Below, piece after piece: positions 42,945 to 52,281 of a stretch of 64,000 bases of DNA (positions within the stretch are counted from its first letter, which is position 1; the number at the start of each line of letters is the position of its first letter). Below the pieces are notes generated by a model, which was not told the origin of the DNA, ran no database searches, and saw only the letters and a program-made list of their open reading frames with translations. This DNA is from CBDIHP01 sp965279195 (GTDB taxonomy: Bacteria; Planctomycetota; Planctomycetia; Isosphaerales; Isosphaeraceae): positions 57,432 to 121,431 of the forward strand of contig CBDIHP010000024.1 in NCBI GenBank assembly GCA_965279195.1. Direction: 5' to 3'. Made by a program: the position numbers and the translations under genes.

Positions 42945-44210
42945 ATGAATCCCAACCCTCCCCCGTACGACGTGCCCGAGTACGAACGGGCCGAGCCGGT
43001 ATCCTCTGCATCCGAAGATCGGACGCTGCAGCAGTCTCCACAGGGGCATGGTTGTCCGACCGAACTGAACTCTGGAGAACAGCCGGTCGATCCCCCCCCG
43101 AAGTCGCTCCCCGAACCGGATCTTGCCGAGGAGACGGAACTCGGAGATACCATCGGCTTGGCTCCCGAGCCGCCCGCCCCCGATGCTCCGGACGCTGGCC
43201 GGTTTGGTCGGTTCACACTGGTTCGAAAGATTGCGGCAGGAGGGATGGGCATAGTCTATGAGGCCACTCAGGACTACCCCAACCGTCGCGTTGCCCTCAA
43301 GATGATCCGCTCGAATGCGATGGCAACCGATGTCGAACTGGAGCGGTTCCGGACCGAAGTCGACGCCATCGCGCTGCTCGACCACCCGAACATCATCCCG
43401 GTCTACGAGTCGGGGGTTCATGCGGGCTGCCACTTCTTCACTATGAAGTTGGTGGCCGGACAATCGCTATCGTATAGCGTCGAAAGCATGCGCGAGCGGC
43501 CTCGCGAAATCGCCTCCTTGATGATGAAAATCGCCCGGGCAGTCCAGCATGCGCACCAGCGAGGCATCCTCCACCGCGATCTCAAGCCAGGCAACATCCT
43601 CATGGACACCGAGACCGAGCCGCTCGTGGCGGACTTCGGCTTGGCCAAGATCGCCGCCAATGACTCCTCCCTCACTCGGACCAGCCTCGTCATCGGCACG
43701 CCATCGTACATGGCGCCGGAGCAAGCCACCGACGAGCGGGGTGAGGTAACCATCCTTAGCGACGTCTACTCCCTCGGCGCGATCCTCTACGAACTCCTCA
43801 CCGGTCGTCCGCCGTTTAAGGGGGCCAACTCATATGAGACCATCCGTCAGGTAGTTCATGAGGATCCAAAGCCACCAGCGACTGTCTTCCCAGGGGCCGA
43901 TCGGGAACTCTCCACTATCGCGATAAAATGCTTAGAGAAGGAACCAGCGAGGCGCTATCCTTCCGCCGATGCTTTGGCCGACGACCTAGAGCGATGGATC
44001 GAAGGCAGGCCGATCGTCGCGCGTTCCCACACGAGATTGGAACGGGCGTTCAAGTGGGTGCGCCGTCATCCGACGGCGGCTGTCGCCTCGGCCATCGGGG
44101 GGACTGCCACCCTGCTAGGCACATTGGTCGCATTCTACATCGCATTCCGACTCTACGAGGCGAGCATAGAGAAGAGTCTCAACGAGAAGATCGGTCGTGT
44201 CCTTGGGTGA
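42945..44210 (+). CDS. Ser/Thr protein kinase, 5' part of an IS-disrupted gene
   Basis: The kinase domain is complete: GGMGIVY glycine loop (99-105), Lys119 in VALKMI, HRDLKPGN with Asp212, and DFG at Asp230, plus GTPSYMAPEQ. An N-terminal acidic/Pro-rich region precedes it. A membrane helix (~residues 376-401, ASAIGGTATLLGTLVAFYIA) follows. After residue 416 the frame runs into the IS element (first base 44193) and stops six codons later. Before insertion the protein continued into WD40 repeats. The truncated kinase may still fold and be active but has lost its outer sensor part. ATG 42945 is preferred to the nearby GTG 42939. Confidence 0.9.
   Translation: MNPNPPPYDVPEYERAEPVSSASEDRTLQQSPQGHGCPTELNSGEQPVDPPPKSLPEPDLAEETELGDTIGLAPEPPAPDAPDAGRFGRFTLVRKIAAGGMGIVYEATQDYPNRRVALKMIRSNAMATDVELERFRTEVDAIALLDHPNIIPVYESGVHAGCHFFTMKLVAGQSLSYSVESMRERPREIASLMMKIARAVQHAHQRGILHRDLKPGNILMDTETEPLVADFGLAKIAANDSSLTRTSLVIGTPSYMAPEQATDERGEVTILSDVYSLGAILYELLTGRPPFKGANSYETIRQVVHEDPKPPATVFPGADRELSTIAIKCLEKEPARRYPSADALADDLERWIEGRPIVARSHTRLERAFKWVRRHPTAAVASAIGGTATLLGTLVAFYIAFRLYEASIEKSLNEKIGRVLG
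44185..44192 (+). repeat. Left copy of 8-bp target-site duplication
   Basis: AGAAGATC lies directly before the left terminal repeat and is repeated exactly at 45413-45420. Confidence 0.95.
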
Positions 44211-44283
44211 TTGAATTCGATTCCGCCTCCGGTTAATCTGGCCGCCGCGTTGCCAGATCGACCCGCCAACCCGACACGATCCC

Positions 44284-44658
44284 ATGGACGACCTCGGCCG
44301 TTTCTGCTGCCTCAACCCCGACTGCCCTCGATGCGGCGAGCGTGGCGCGGGCAACCTCTCGGTCTGCGACCGATTCGGCAAGGCCGGCCACAGGCTGCTC
44401 TACTGCAACGCCTGCAAGGCCCGCTTCTCCGAGTTCAAGGGCACCCCGCTGTTCAACTCCAAGCTGCCGCGCGACAAGGTCCTCGCCGTGCTCGAGCACC
44501 TCGCCGAGGGCTGCGGCATCCGACAGACCGCCCGGCTCGTCGGGGTCAACAAGGACACGGTCAACCGCCTGGCGAAGCTCGCCGGCCAGCACGCCGAGGC
44601 CGCCCACGACGAGCTCGTGGCCTTTTCCCCCCTCGACCCGCGAGGTCCAGCTCGATGA
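44284..44658 (+). CDS. IS1-family transposase N-terminal frame (InsA-like)
   Basis: A 124-residue frame starting at ATG 44284. It has a zinc-finger pair (CLNPDCPRCGERG and LLYCNACKARFSEF) and an HTH segment (GCGIRQTARLVGVNKDTVNR), which match the DNA-binding InsA part of IS1 elements. It ends at TGA 44656-44658. The catalytic frame continues in a different phase; the two overlap at a T4C6 run at 44623-44632. Fusion requires a +1 shift there, or loss of one C. Alone it would act as a DNA-binding repressor in classical IS1. Confidence 0.85.
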   Translation: MDDLGRFCCLNPDCPRCGERGAGNLSVCDRFGKAGHRLLYCNACKARFSEFKGTPLFNSKLPRDKVLAVLEHLAEGCGIRQTARLVGVNKDTVNRLAKLAGQHAEAAHDELVAFSPLDPRGPAR

Positions 44659-45403
44659 GAAGTGGGCCTACGTCGCCAAGAAGCAGGCCAACCTCGACCC
44701 CGACGACCCGGCCGACGACCACCGCGGCGACTACTGGGATCACGTCGCATTCGACCCCGAGCATCGGCTGGTCCTGGCCGTGATCCCGGGCGCCCGGTCC
44801 GAGGAGAACGCCCGCGCCATCGTCGAGGAGGTGGCCGCCCGCGTGCCCGTCGACCCGCCGCCCTTGATCACCAGCGACGCCTACCCGCCCTACGAGACGG
44901 CGATCCGCGAGGTCTTCAGCGAGCCTGTGCCCGAGCCCGAGCATCGCGGCCCGGGCCGCCCCCGGATCGTGCCCGAGCGTCGCCTGCCCGGGGCCATGAC
45001 CTATGCGGTGGTGCACAAGCACCGCGAGGGCGGACGCGTGGTCCGGGTCGAGCGACGCCAGGTCTTCGGCACGCCCGAGGCCCTGCAGGCCGCCCTGGCC
45101 GCCTCGAAGTCGAGCGTCCAAGTGAACACATCCTTCCTGGAGCGTCAGCACGCCACCGACCGGGGCCGCAACGCCAGGAAGTCGCGGAAGTCCTACCGCT
45201 TCAGCAAGGACTACGAGGTCCACGAGGCCATGACCTACCTGACACTCTACGCCTACAACTTCTGCTGGCCGGTCCGTACCCTCCGGTTGAAGGACGAACG
45301 AGAACGCTGGCGCCAACGCACCCCGGCCATGGCCGCTGGCCTCACCGACCACGTCTGGACGTGGTCCGAATGGTTCAGACGCCCGGCCGTTCAGTCAGCG
45401 TAG
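44633..45403 (+). CDS. IS1-family transposase catalytic frame (InsB-like)
   Basis: The listed start is the first codon after the shift site; no ATG is implied. The frame encodes 256 residues. DDE residues are visible: Asp in VQLDEKWAYV, Asp in LITSDAYPPYE, and Glu in NTSFLERQHATDRG. The C-terminal RKSYRFSKDYEVHEAMTYL matches the conserved InsB block. The stop TAG (45401-45403) overlaps the right terminal repeat. With orfA a 372-residue transposase would result. Whether it is active depends on the shift being programmed. Confidence 0.88.
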   Translation, partial: STREVQLDEKWAYVAKKQANLDPDDPADDHRGDYWDHVAFDPEHRLVLAVIPGARSEENARAIVEEVAARVPVDPPPLITSDAYPPYETAIREVFSEPVPEPEHRGPGRPRIVPERRLPGAMTYAVVHKHREGGRVVRVERRQVFGTPEALQAALAASKSSVQVNTSFLERQHATDRGRNARKSRKSYRFSKDYEVHEAMTYLTLYAYNFCWPVRTLRLKDERERWRQRTPAMAAGLTDHVWTWSEWFRRPAVQSA

Positions 45404-45412
45404 GACACGACC

Positions 45413-45420
45413 AGAAGATC
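45413..45420 (+). repeat. Right copy of 8-bp target-site duplication
   Basis: AGAAGATC directly follows the right terminal repeat, identical to 44185-44192. Confidence 0.95.
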
Positions 45421-47442
45421 ATCACTCAACAGAATCTCGAGCGAGAGAAAGTCGAGAAGCAGAACCGCGAGGTTCGCAGCTATAGGGCTCGACATCAGTA
45501 CTTGGAATCAACCCGCCATACCGCTTCAAGTGTGCGACATTACGATCTGGCGACGAGCGCCGTTTTGATTACCCGAGCTGAAGCACCCGAGCCCTCCCTC
45601 GACGATCCTAGGGGGGTCGAACATGGCTATTTCCTGAAGATCCTCAGGCAGACGTACAGAGACATTCCCCCTACTCGTTCAAGGGCTCGCCGGGTGGCGT
45701 TCGCGCCGGATGGGAAGACCCTGGTCGCCTCGTATAACATCGGCGGGTTTGAGATCCTCGATGCTGCCACGGGCAAGGTCCTCCGCTCGCTCTCGAACGA
45801 CCTGAGCGTCTACACCGACTTCCTCTTCCGGGCCGATGGCCGGGTGCTGTTCGCCGCCTCGGATCGGGGAGGCCATCTCTCCGCCTGGAAGGTCGACGAC
45901 CAGGCGTCCGAACCCCTCCCCAGCGGCGACGGCGCGACGGGGCTGGCCCCCGACCTCTCCCGCACCGACGACGGCTCGATCCTCTGCGCCTGCGGCACGG
46001 GGCGGTCCCTGAGCCTCTTCAGCGGACCCTTTCTGCAGAACTATCGCGATATCAACATACCCGGGGACGACGCCGCGATCGGGGGCCGGATCTCGCCCGA
46101 CGGCACCCGCATCGCCGTCTACACCGAGGGGGCCGGGCTGCTCCTCATCGACGCCACCAACGGCGCGACCCGCGAATCTATCCGGCTCGACTCTCCGCCC
46201 GGTTGCGTCCGCTGGCTGCCCGGGGATGACCGTTTCCTCGTCGGCTGCGTCGACGGGACCGCGCGGCTCCACAGAACGCTCGGGGGGAGGGAACTCCGGC
46301 GGTTCTACGGGCACTCCCGCGCCGTCAGCGACATGGCCGTCACGCCCGACGGCCACCGGTTCGCCAGTGCCAGCGGCGACGGCAGCGTCAGGATGTTCGA
46401 GATCGCGACGGGGCGGCAGCTCGTCTCGTTCCGCGACCTCACGAGCCGGCAGTATCACTCCGTCAGCCTATCGCCCGACGGCCGACGCGCGGTCACGGCC
46501 AGCGATGAGACCATCACGATCTGGAACCTCGAACCGCCCCCGGCCTCGCAGAGGCGCGACCTCGGCATGAAGGCGCCGGAGGGGGCGTTGTTCGGGTTGT
46601 CGGGCGATCGCATCATCACGTATGACAGACAATCGCTGTCGATCGAATCCGTCGAGCCGGGAAAGGCCGGGGCGAGCTTCCCGGTCGGATCGCCGATCGT
46701 CGGGGTGTCAACCGCCGGGGCGAGGCTGGCTTCGGCGCATGCGGATGGGGTGATCCGGCTCTGGGAGCTGAAGGACCCGAGACCGATCGCCAGCCTACCC
46801 CCCCTGCCCGGCCTGGATGGGTGCTGGCTGGCCGGGGGCGAGGGGGATGTGCTGATCGCGTCGTCCGACAAGGGGGCGTCGGCGATGCGGGTCGAGGGGG
46901 GCAAGGTCGGGCCGGAGGTGGCGCTGGCGGTGCCGGGCAGGGTCGCGGCGGCGGACCTTTCGGGGGATGGCGGCTCCATCGTGGCGGTGCCGCGCGGGTC
47001 GAGCCGGGCGTATCTGCTGAATGCCTCGGACGGCAAGGCGTCGGGGGTGATCGAGCTCGGCCGCGACGACTGCCGTCGGGTCCGATGCGTCCCCGGCGGT
47101 AAGGCATTGCTGGCGCAGTTCGAGGGGGGAGAGATTCACCTCTGGGACATAGATTCACGCGAACGAATCCATGCGCCTTTGCTCGACCTGGGCCCGATCC
47201 GGGGCCTGGACCTCTCGGCCGACCCCGCGCCGCAGCGGGTCGCCACGGCGGGCGAGGACGGCAAGGTCCGGCTCTGGGACCCGCTCACCGGCCGCGAGGC
47301 CCTGTGGCTCGACGCCCACAACGGCCCCGCCCTGGCCGTGAGCCTCTCCCCCTCCGGCGACGCCCTCCGCAGCGTCGGCCGCGACGGCACCCTCCGCACC
47401 TGGCGCGCCGAGCCCTTGCCGAAGCCGAAGGCCACGCCGTGA
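45413..47442 (+). pseudogene. WD40-repeat 3' part of the IS-disrupted kinase gene
   Basis: About 675 codons encode a short coiled segment (ITQQNLEREKVEKQNREVR) and then a beta-propeller of many WD40-type repeats, for example RRVAFAPDGKTLVASYN, GHSRAVSDMAVTPDGHRFAS and KVRLWDPLTG. There is no start codon or ribosome site after the IS, and the frame follows on from the kinase once the element and one target copy are removed (codons ...EKI|ITQQ...). The original protein would be ~1,089 residues: kinase, membrane helix, coiled coil, propeller. In planctomycetes such kinases are common, with the propeller probably outside the membrane as a sensor. Confidence 0.9.
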
Positions 47443-47451
47443 GGATCGCGG

Positions 47452-47605
47452 TAGGGTGTGGTGCCGGCGACGTCGCACCGCGACGGGTCCGGCTCCGCAC
47501 CGACGACACGCCCCGACGCGGCCACGGCCCAACGTCCGATCCGACGCCCCCGTCGGTGCGGAGCCTCGCCGGGTCCAGGGGTCCCGCCGACGCACCACAC
47601 CCTAC
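47452..47605. repeat. 154-bp TGTGGTG palindromic repeat between convergent genes
   Basis: Ends TAGGGTGTGGTGCC and GCACCACACCCTA are inverted, with inner arms GGCTCCGCACCGACG and CGTCGGTGCGGAGCC. On the minus strand the end supplies the TAG stop (47602-47604) of the sigma factor gene. It matches the 34527-34640 element. Confidence 0.85.
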
Positions 47606-50502
47606 CTGGGCAGGACCTTCGTCACGAGGCTGTCGGTCCCGGTGAGATTGTTTGCTGTGACCCTCGCGTGGAGGATCGCCAGGCCGGGCGCGGTGTGGCG
47701 GAGTTGGACGCCGATCTCCAGGTCCGGCTGGATCGATTCGAGGTCGAAGGTGAGCACGCGGGTCTTCGAGTTGTAAACGCCCGAGCGGTTCTCGACGCCG
47801 AGCAGTTTGACGTTCTCCGGCAATTGCAACCTCAAGGTGCCGGGGGTCAGCGGAGGCCCGGGGAGGCTGACGAGCAAACGGTACTCATGCGTTTCGCCGA
47901 CCTTGCTCTCGCGGTCTCCTCGGATCACCACCCTCAACCGGGGACGATTGGACGAGGAATTGCGGTCCGCATCCGGGGCCAGGAGTTGGACGCGGTCCGT
48001 CAGGAGTTGGGCATTCTCCTGGTCCGAGACCTGGAGCAGGTCCTCGATCTCATTGACCCGCAGCTCGGACTTGCGGATCTCGTCCGACAGGGTGGGCTTC
48101 GGGTCATGGGCCTCCATCAGGCGGAGGCGACGGCGGTTCGCGTTGTGCCAGGTGCGCTCCGCGTCCAGGATGTCACGCTGCTGGGAGAGGAAATTGAGTT
48201 TCTTGTCGATCTGTTCCAGGCGAATGCGTTGATCGGCCGTCAACTCGCGGGCCGTCGGCTTGACCGAGGCCCCGGGGTTGGGCTTCGGCGTCTCCTCGGG
48301 TTTCGTCTCCTGAAGTAGCGGAGGCTTCTGTTCGATCTGCTTCTGGAGGGAGATGCGGAGTGTCGAATCTTCGGGCAATTGCTTCAGGTAGAAGTCTCGC
48401 CTCTTGATCACGGCTTGGAGTTCCTGAAACCTTGCGTCGAGCTCAAATCGAGCATCGTCCGCAAATCGCTTCAGGTTTTCCTTCTCCCGGCCATTCTTCG
48501 CGTTGATTTCCGACACCAACTTTCGCAGGAGATGATCGTTGGTCGTGATTCGCTGTCGCAGATCCTCCGATTCTGCGAAGGCATCCATCGCTTGCTTTTG
48601 GATGTTCTTGATCCGGAGGTCCTCCTTGGCCTTCTTGTCCGCAGCTACAAGCGTGAGGCTTGACTGAGACAGAATTCTGTACTCTTCAATCTGTCTGAGT
48701 AGCGACGTCAATTGCCCCCTGATGTCATCAACAACAGACTTTGCCATCGTCTCGTCGGCGGTCAGTTTCTCCAGCTCTGCCCCCGTCCCGCGGCCCTTAG
48801 CGAGAGTAAGGGCTTGCAGGGCATCTTCCTCCTTCTTCAAGCTGTCTCTCAATTTCGAGGCCGCCGCTTCGGCTCCCGAGAGAGTCGACGCAATGCGCTC
48901 CTTCATCTCCTCCCGCTCGGTCGCCTTCTGGATCCTCTCAGACCCGGGGGATGACGCCTTCTCGATCGCTTTCTTGCCGGATTCAACGACCACAGTCGGT
49001 GGGAAAGGGAGAGATGCCCGCGCAACCTCAAGGAGTTTGAGCGCATGCAGCAGCTTGTTTCTCGCCTCCTCGACGGAGACCTTCGAATGCCTCTCCTCGG
49101 CTTCCAGACTCGCCCTCTCCTGACCAGTTGCATTGCTCCTGGCGAGCGTGATGGATGCGAGGCTGTCTTCCAGGGCCTTCAACTCATCCCTGAACTTCAA
49201 TGCGATTTTTTCATACTGCTCGACCTTCAGCTGATTGACAGGCTTCAACTCGTCCCGCTCCGTCTCATTCTTCTGGCGAAGGGCAACCCTATCCGACAGG
49301 ATCTTCACCTCATCCTCCGGCCCCCGGAAGTTAACCTGTTCGCTGGCGTCGTACAATTGCTTGTTCACGCGTCTGGCCTCGGCCCTGAGCGGGCCGGGAT
49401 GGAGCATGACGCCGTCGGCGTGGAGGGTGCGGATCTCGGTGAACTGATCCTTGATGCCGGTCTTCGCGACCTCGAACGAACCCTTGCCGTCGGCGACGAT
49501 GGCGTACGTCTCCTGGCCGTCGGGGCCGTCGACGGTGATGCGGACCTTGCCGCCGGGCGAGGGGATGGGGATGGTCAGGACCCTGGGCGCGGGGGCGGCC
49601 TGGGCGGGTTTGGGCTCGCCGGGTCCCTGTGCGGGGACGAAGGCGACGAGGGCGGAGAACAGGCCGGCGGTCGCGAGCGTGAGCATGAGTTTGATCCCCG
49701 GGAGGGTGGTCTGGCGGATCCCCTCGCCGACCAGCAACGCCAGGCCGGCGGGCAAGGCGGTCGAGGCGTCGCGGCCGAGGCGGACGGCGTTGCGGATGGT
49801 GGTCTCCCGCAGGGAATGCGGCACCAGGGCCGAGGCCAGCGGAGACAGGCGGGGCAGGTGCAGGCTGAGGGCGACGGCGGGCGAGACCCCGCGCCGGAGG
49901 AGCGCGGCCTTGAGCCGCTCGCGGCCACGGGCGAGCCGGCTGCGGACGGTCCCCAGCGGCCAGCCCAGCCGGGCGGCGGCCTGGTCGTGCGTCAGGCCGT
50001 CGAGGTAGCAGAGCGCCAGGGGCTCGCGGAACCGCGACGGCAGGCGGTGCAGTTCCTCGTGGAGTTCGGGCCAGCCGTCGGACGGATGTTCACTTCGAGA
50101 TTCAAGCCCATCCCGCGCCGAGGCCATCTCGTGAGAGGCCCGGCGCTCGGCCACGCGTCGGGCGTTGCGGCAGACGCGGAGGGCGACCTGCCGCAGCCAG
50201 GGCCCGATCGAATCCCCCGCGCGGAGGGAGCCGGCACGCCTGGCCAGCACGAGGAACACGGCCTGGAAGGCGTCATCGGCCTGCGAGGTCGCCAGGTGCC
50301 CGAGCGCCGCCCGGCAGGTCCGCAGCACCATCGTCCCGTGCCGCTCCACCAGCGCGGCGAACGCCAGTTCGGCCACCTCGCCCTCGCGGGTCCTGAACCG
50401 TTCGAGCAGGTCGGCGTCCGACCACCCCGCCACGGTCCCCCCGCGCAGGAGGCCGAGCACCCTGCGATACGCCACCCCGTCCATCGCCCGGCCGCTCGCC
50501 AT
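47602..50502 (-). CDS. ECF sigma factor with membrane-anchored C-terminal extension
   Basis: A 966-residue protein. Residues ~25-115 are sigma region 2 (ELAFAALVERHGTMVLRTCR, DDAFQAVFLVLARRA), and ~143-200 are region 4 with its HTH (LTHDQAAARLGWPLGTVRSR). A membrane helix follows (~269-290, GIKLMLTLATAGLFSALVAF). Residues ~380-850 are largely coiled coil, and the last ~100 residues form a beta domain like DUF11 repeats (LPENVKLLGVENRSGVY). The sigma part would lie in the cytoplasm and the rest outside. Ordinary ECF factors have ~180-200 residues. It probably combines sigma, anchor and sensor in one chain. Its target promoters are unknown. Confidence 0.88.
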   Translation of the reverse strand: MASGRAMDGVAYRRVLGLLRGGTVAGWSDADLLERFRTREGEVAELAFAALVERHGTMVLRTCRAALGHLATSQADDAFQAVFLVLARRAGSLRAGDSIGPWLRQVALRVCRNARRVAERRASHEMASARDGLESRSEHPSDGWPELHEELHRLPSRFREPLALCYLDGLTHDQAAARLGWPLGTVRSRLARGRERLKAALLRRGVSPAVALSLHLPRLSPLASALVPHSLRETTIRNAVRLGRDASTALPAGLALLVGEGIRQTTLPGIKLMLTLATAGLFSALVAFVPAQGPGEPKPAQAAPAPRVLTIPIPSPGGKVRITVDGPDGQETYAIVADGKGSFEVAKTGIKDQFTEIRTLHADGVMLHPGPLRAEARRVNKQLYDASEQVNFRGPEDEVKILSDRVALRQKNETERDELKPVNQLKVEQYEKIALKFRDELKALEDSLASITLARSNATGQERASLEAEERHSKVSVEEARNKLLHALKLLEVARASLPFPPTVVVESGKKAIEKASSPGSERIQKATEREEMKERIASTLSGAEAAASKLRDSLKKEEDALQALTLAKGRGTGAELEKLTADETMAKSVVDDIRGQLTSLLRQIEEYRILSQSSLTLVAADKKAKEDLRIKNIQKQAMDAFAESEDLRQRITTNDHLLRKLVSEINAKNGREKENLKRFADDARFELDARFQELQAVIKRRDFYLKQLPEDSTLRISLQKQIEQKPPLLQETKPEETPKPNPGASVKPTARELTADQRIRLEQIDKKLNFLSQQRDILDAERTWHNANRRRLRLMEAHDPKPTLSDEIRKSELRVNEIEDLLQVSDQENAQLLTDRVQLLAPDADRNSSSNRPRLRVVIRGDRESKVGETHEYRLLVSLPGPPLTPGTLRLQLPENVKLLGVENRSGVYNSKTRVLTFDLESIQPDLEIGVQLRHTAPGLAILHARVTANNLTGTDSLVTKVLPR

Positions 50503-50716
50503 CGGTCCACCTCCTGCGCTGGGGAAAGCCCCACTGTCGTGCCTCGTGCCTCCACAGTCCAGATGTACGGCTAGGGGCTTGGCAATCCCGCTTTCACGAA
50601 AAATGCACGGGCGGACGGCCCTTCCGGATCCATATATTCAGAGACCGGCCGCGAGACGCCGTGAATCGGCCCCGGCCGGTTGGAGCGAAGAGGACCTTTT
50701 CGAAAGGAAGACGTCG

Positions 50717-51745
50717 ATGAAGATTCAGATCCGCCTGGGGTGGCTGACGTTCGCGCTGGTGCTGGGGGTCGCGATACCGGCCTCGGCCTGGAACAAGTCG
50801 GGGCACATGGTCGCGGCGTCTCTGGCCTACCGCGACATGAAGAAGAACAACCCGACGAAGCTGGCGAAGTGGATCGCCATCCTGAAGAAGCACCCCGAAT
50901 TCTCGACCTACTGGCTTCCCGTCCTGAACGAGGTGGAGGCGTCGAGGCGAGACGAGGCCCTGTTCATGCTCGCGTCTCGGTTCCCGGACGACGCCCGCGA
51001 TGCCCCCTTGAAATCCAAATACCATCGTCGCATATGGCATTTCGCCGACACCCCGCTGAAGCTCGCGGGCACGCCGGGCGGGGTCCCCGACACGATCCTC
51101 GTCCCCAAGCCGCAGCCCGGCGACGTGGATGATGGCTTCAAGAACGCCATCGAGGCCCTCGATCACAACAATGCCATCCTGTCCGATGCCTCCGCGACGG
51201 ACGCGAAGAAGGCCGTGGCGCTCTGCTGGATCCTCCACCTCGGGGGCGATGTCCACCAGCCGCTGCACACGGTCAGCCGGTTCTCGGACCATTTCCACGA
51301 CGGCGACAACGGCGGCAACGGCACCCACATCGTCCTGCCGCCGGCCCACGGGTCGCTGAACTACCACTCGTTCTGGGACGGCCTCATCCTTCGAGGGCCG
51401 AGGCGCGACCAACTCGTCGAGGTCACCTCTCCGGGCAGCGACACCGAGTCGCTCATCGCCGACGCCATCGAGGACGCCACCAGGCGTGCGGCGGTGCTAG
51501 AAGCCCGCATGGATCTCACCCGCGCGAATTTCCCGCAGCTCTCGAAGTCGAAGTTCAGCGAGTGGGTCGCCGAGTCGTTCGAGATCGCCAGGAAGGTCGC
51601 CTATCTCGACGGCGACCTGACCGGCGGCGAGGACTCGCACGACCCTTTCCCCATGCCGGTCGGCTTCTCGAAGACCGCCCAGGCCGTGGCCGAGTCCCAG
51701 GTCGCGCTGGCGGGATTCCGGATCGGGGATGTGCTGTCCAAGTAA
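50717..51745 (+). CDS. S1/P1-type zinc nuclease
   Basis: A 342-residue exported protein with AAAGGAAG before the ATG. The signal peptide ends at ASA, leaving Trp25 as the mature N-terminus, which is itself a zinc ligand in this family (WNKSGH). Further ligands are in RIWHFAD, LDHNNAI, HLGGDVHQPLH and HSFWD. The length fits bacterial S1/P1 nucleases, which cut single-stranded DNA and RNA and remove 3'-phosphates outside the cytoplasm. It probably serves nucleotide or phosphate scavenging. It is divergent from the sigma factor gene. Confidence 0.93.
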   Translation: MKIQIRLGWLTFALVLGVAIPASAWNKSGHMVAASLAYRDMKKNNPTKLAKWIAILKKHPEFSTYWLPVLNEVEASRRDEALFMLASRFPDDARDAPLKSKYHRRIWHFADTPLKLAGTPGGVPDTILVPKPQPGDVDDGFKNAIEALDHNNAILSDASATDAKKAVALCWILHLGGDVHQPLHTVSRFSDHFHDGDNGGNGTHIVLPPAHGSLNYHSFWDGLILRGPRRDQLVEVTSPGSDTESLIADAIEDATRRAAVLEARMDLTRANFPQLSKSKFSEWVAESFEIARKVAYLDGDLTGGEDSHDPFPMPVGFSKTAQAVAESQVALAGFRIGDVLSK

Positions 51746-51825
51746 TCGGCCCGGACACCCGAGGCTGCCGGGTTCCAGGTCCCCCCCATCGACCGACCCG
51801 GGTCGATGGGGGCGGCGCCTCGCCT

Positions 51826-52266
51826 TCACTCCGACCAGTCGACAACCCTGCCGCCGTTGATGAGTTCCTTGGCGCCCTCACAAGGCGGGGTGGCCAGGTC
51901 GAGCCCGCAGTGCTTGCAGCGGTCGGTGGGCCAGGAACTCCACCCCTTGCGGACGAACCGCTTGCCGCAGAGCGGGCAGCGGAACCCCCGGAGCGCGATC
52001 AGGGCGAAGGTCGCGGACACGATCCAGATGTACCAGCCGTTCCGCCAGGCGAACCCGAGTCCATTCAGGAAGGGCACCATCGCGGGAACCGCCGGCACCA
52101 GTTGCAGGCCGACCAGTTCGAAGACCAGCAGGAAGATCAGCGGCGGCAACGCCAGGACCAACGCCGCCCGCCAGAGCCACCGCCAGCACCCAAATCGCAG
52201 CCAATCATAACGATCCGACGCCGCGTTCCAGGTCGCCGCGTCGAGTTCCACCGCGTCGGATTTCAT
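51826..52266 (-). CDS. Membrane protein with C-terminal zinc ribbon
   Basis: A 146-residue protein; ATG 52266 is preferred because GGGGGA lies upstream (52281 is an alternative). Two or three membrane helices (LWRAALVLALPPLIFLLVFE, WYIWIVSATFALIALRGF) are followed by a cytoplasmic zinc ribbon with two CxxC knuckles (FRCPLCGKRF and CKHCGLDL). It is convergent with the nuclease gene. It is of unknown function. Confidence 0.75.
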   Translation of the reverse strand: MKSDAVELDAATWNAASDRYDWLRFGCWRWLWRAALVLALPPLIFLLVFELVGLQLVPAVPAMVPFLNGLGFAWRNGWYIWIVSATFALIALRGFRCPLCGKRFVRKGWSSWPTDRCKHCGLDLATPPCEGAKELINGGRVVDWSE

Positions 52267-52281
52267 CGGCCTGTCCCCCAT

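Larger units (their letters stand above)
44193..45412 (+). mobile_element. IS1-family insertion sequence, 1,220 bp
   Basis: The element is bounded by perfect 11-bp terminal inverted repeats GGTCGTGTCCT (44193-44203) and AGGACACGACC (45402-45412). The ends fit the GGnnnTG rule of the IS1 family. An 8-bp target duplication AGAAGATC flanks it. It carries an InsA-like zinc-finger/HTH frame and an InsB-like DDE frame in a +1 relation. It interrupts a kinase-WD40 gene. Confidence 0.96.

Noticed and set aside
44662..45412. In-frame extension of the WD40 fragment into the IS element
   Set aside because: The open frame inside the element is Arg/Pro-rich shadow of the transposase gene; the WD40 part belongs to the interrupted kinase gene.
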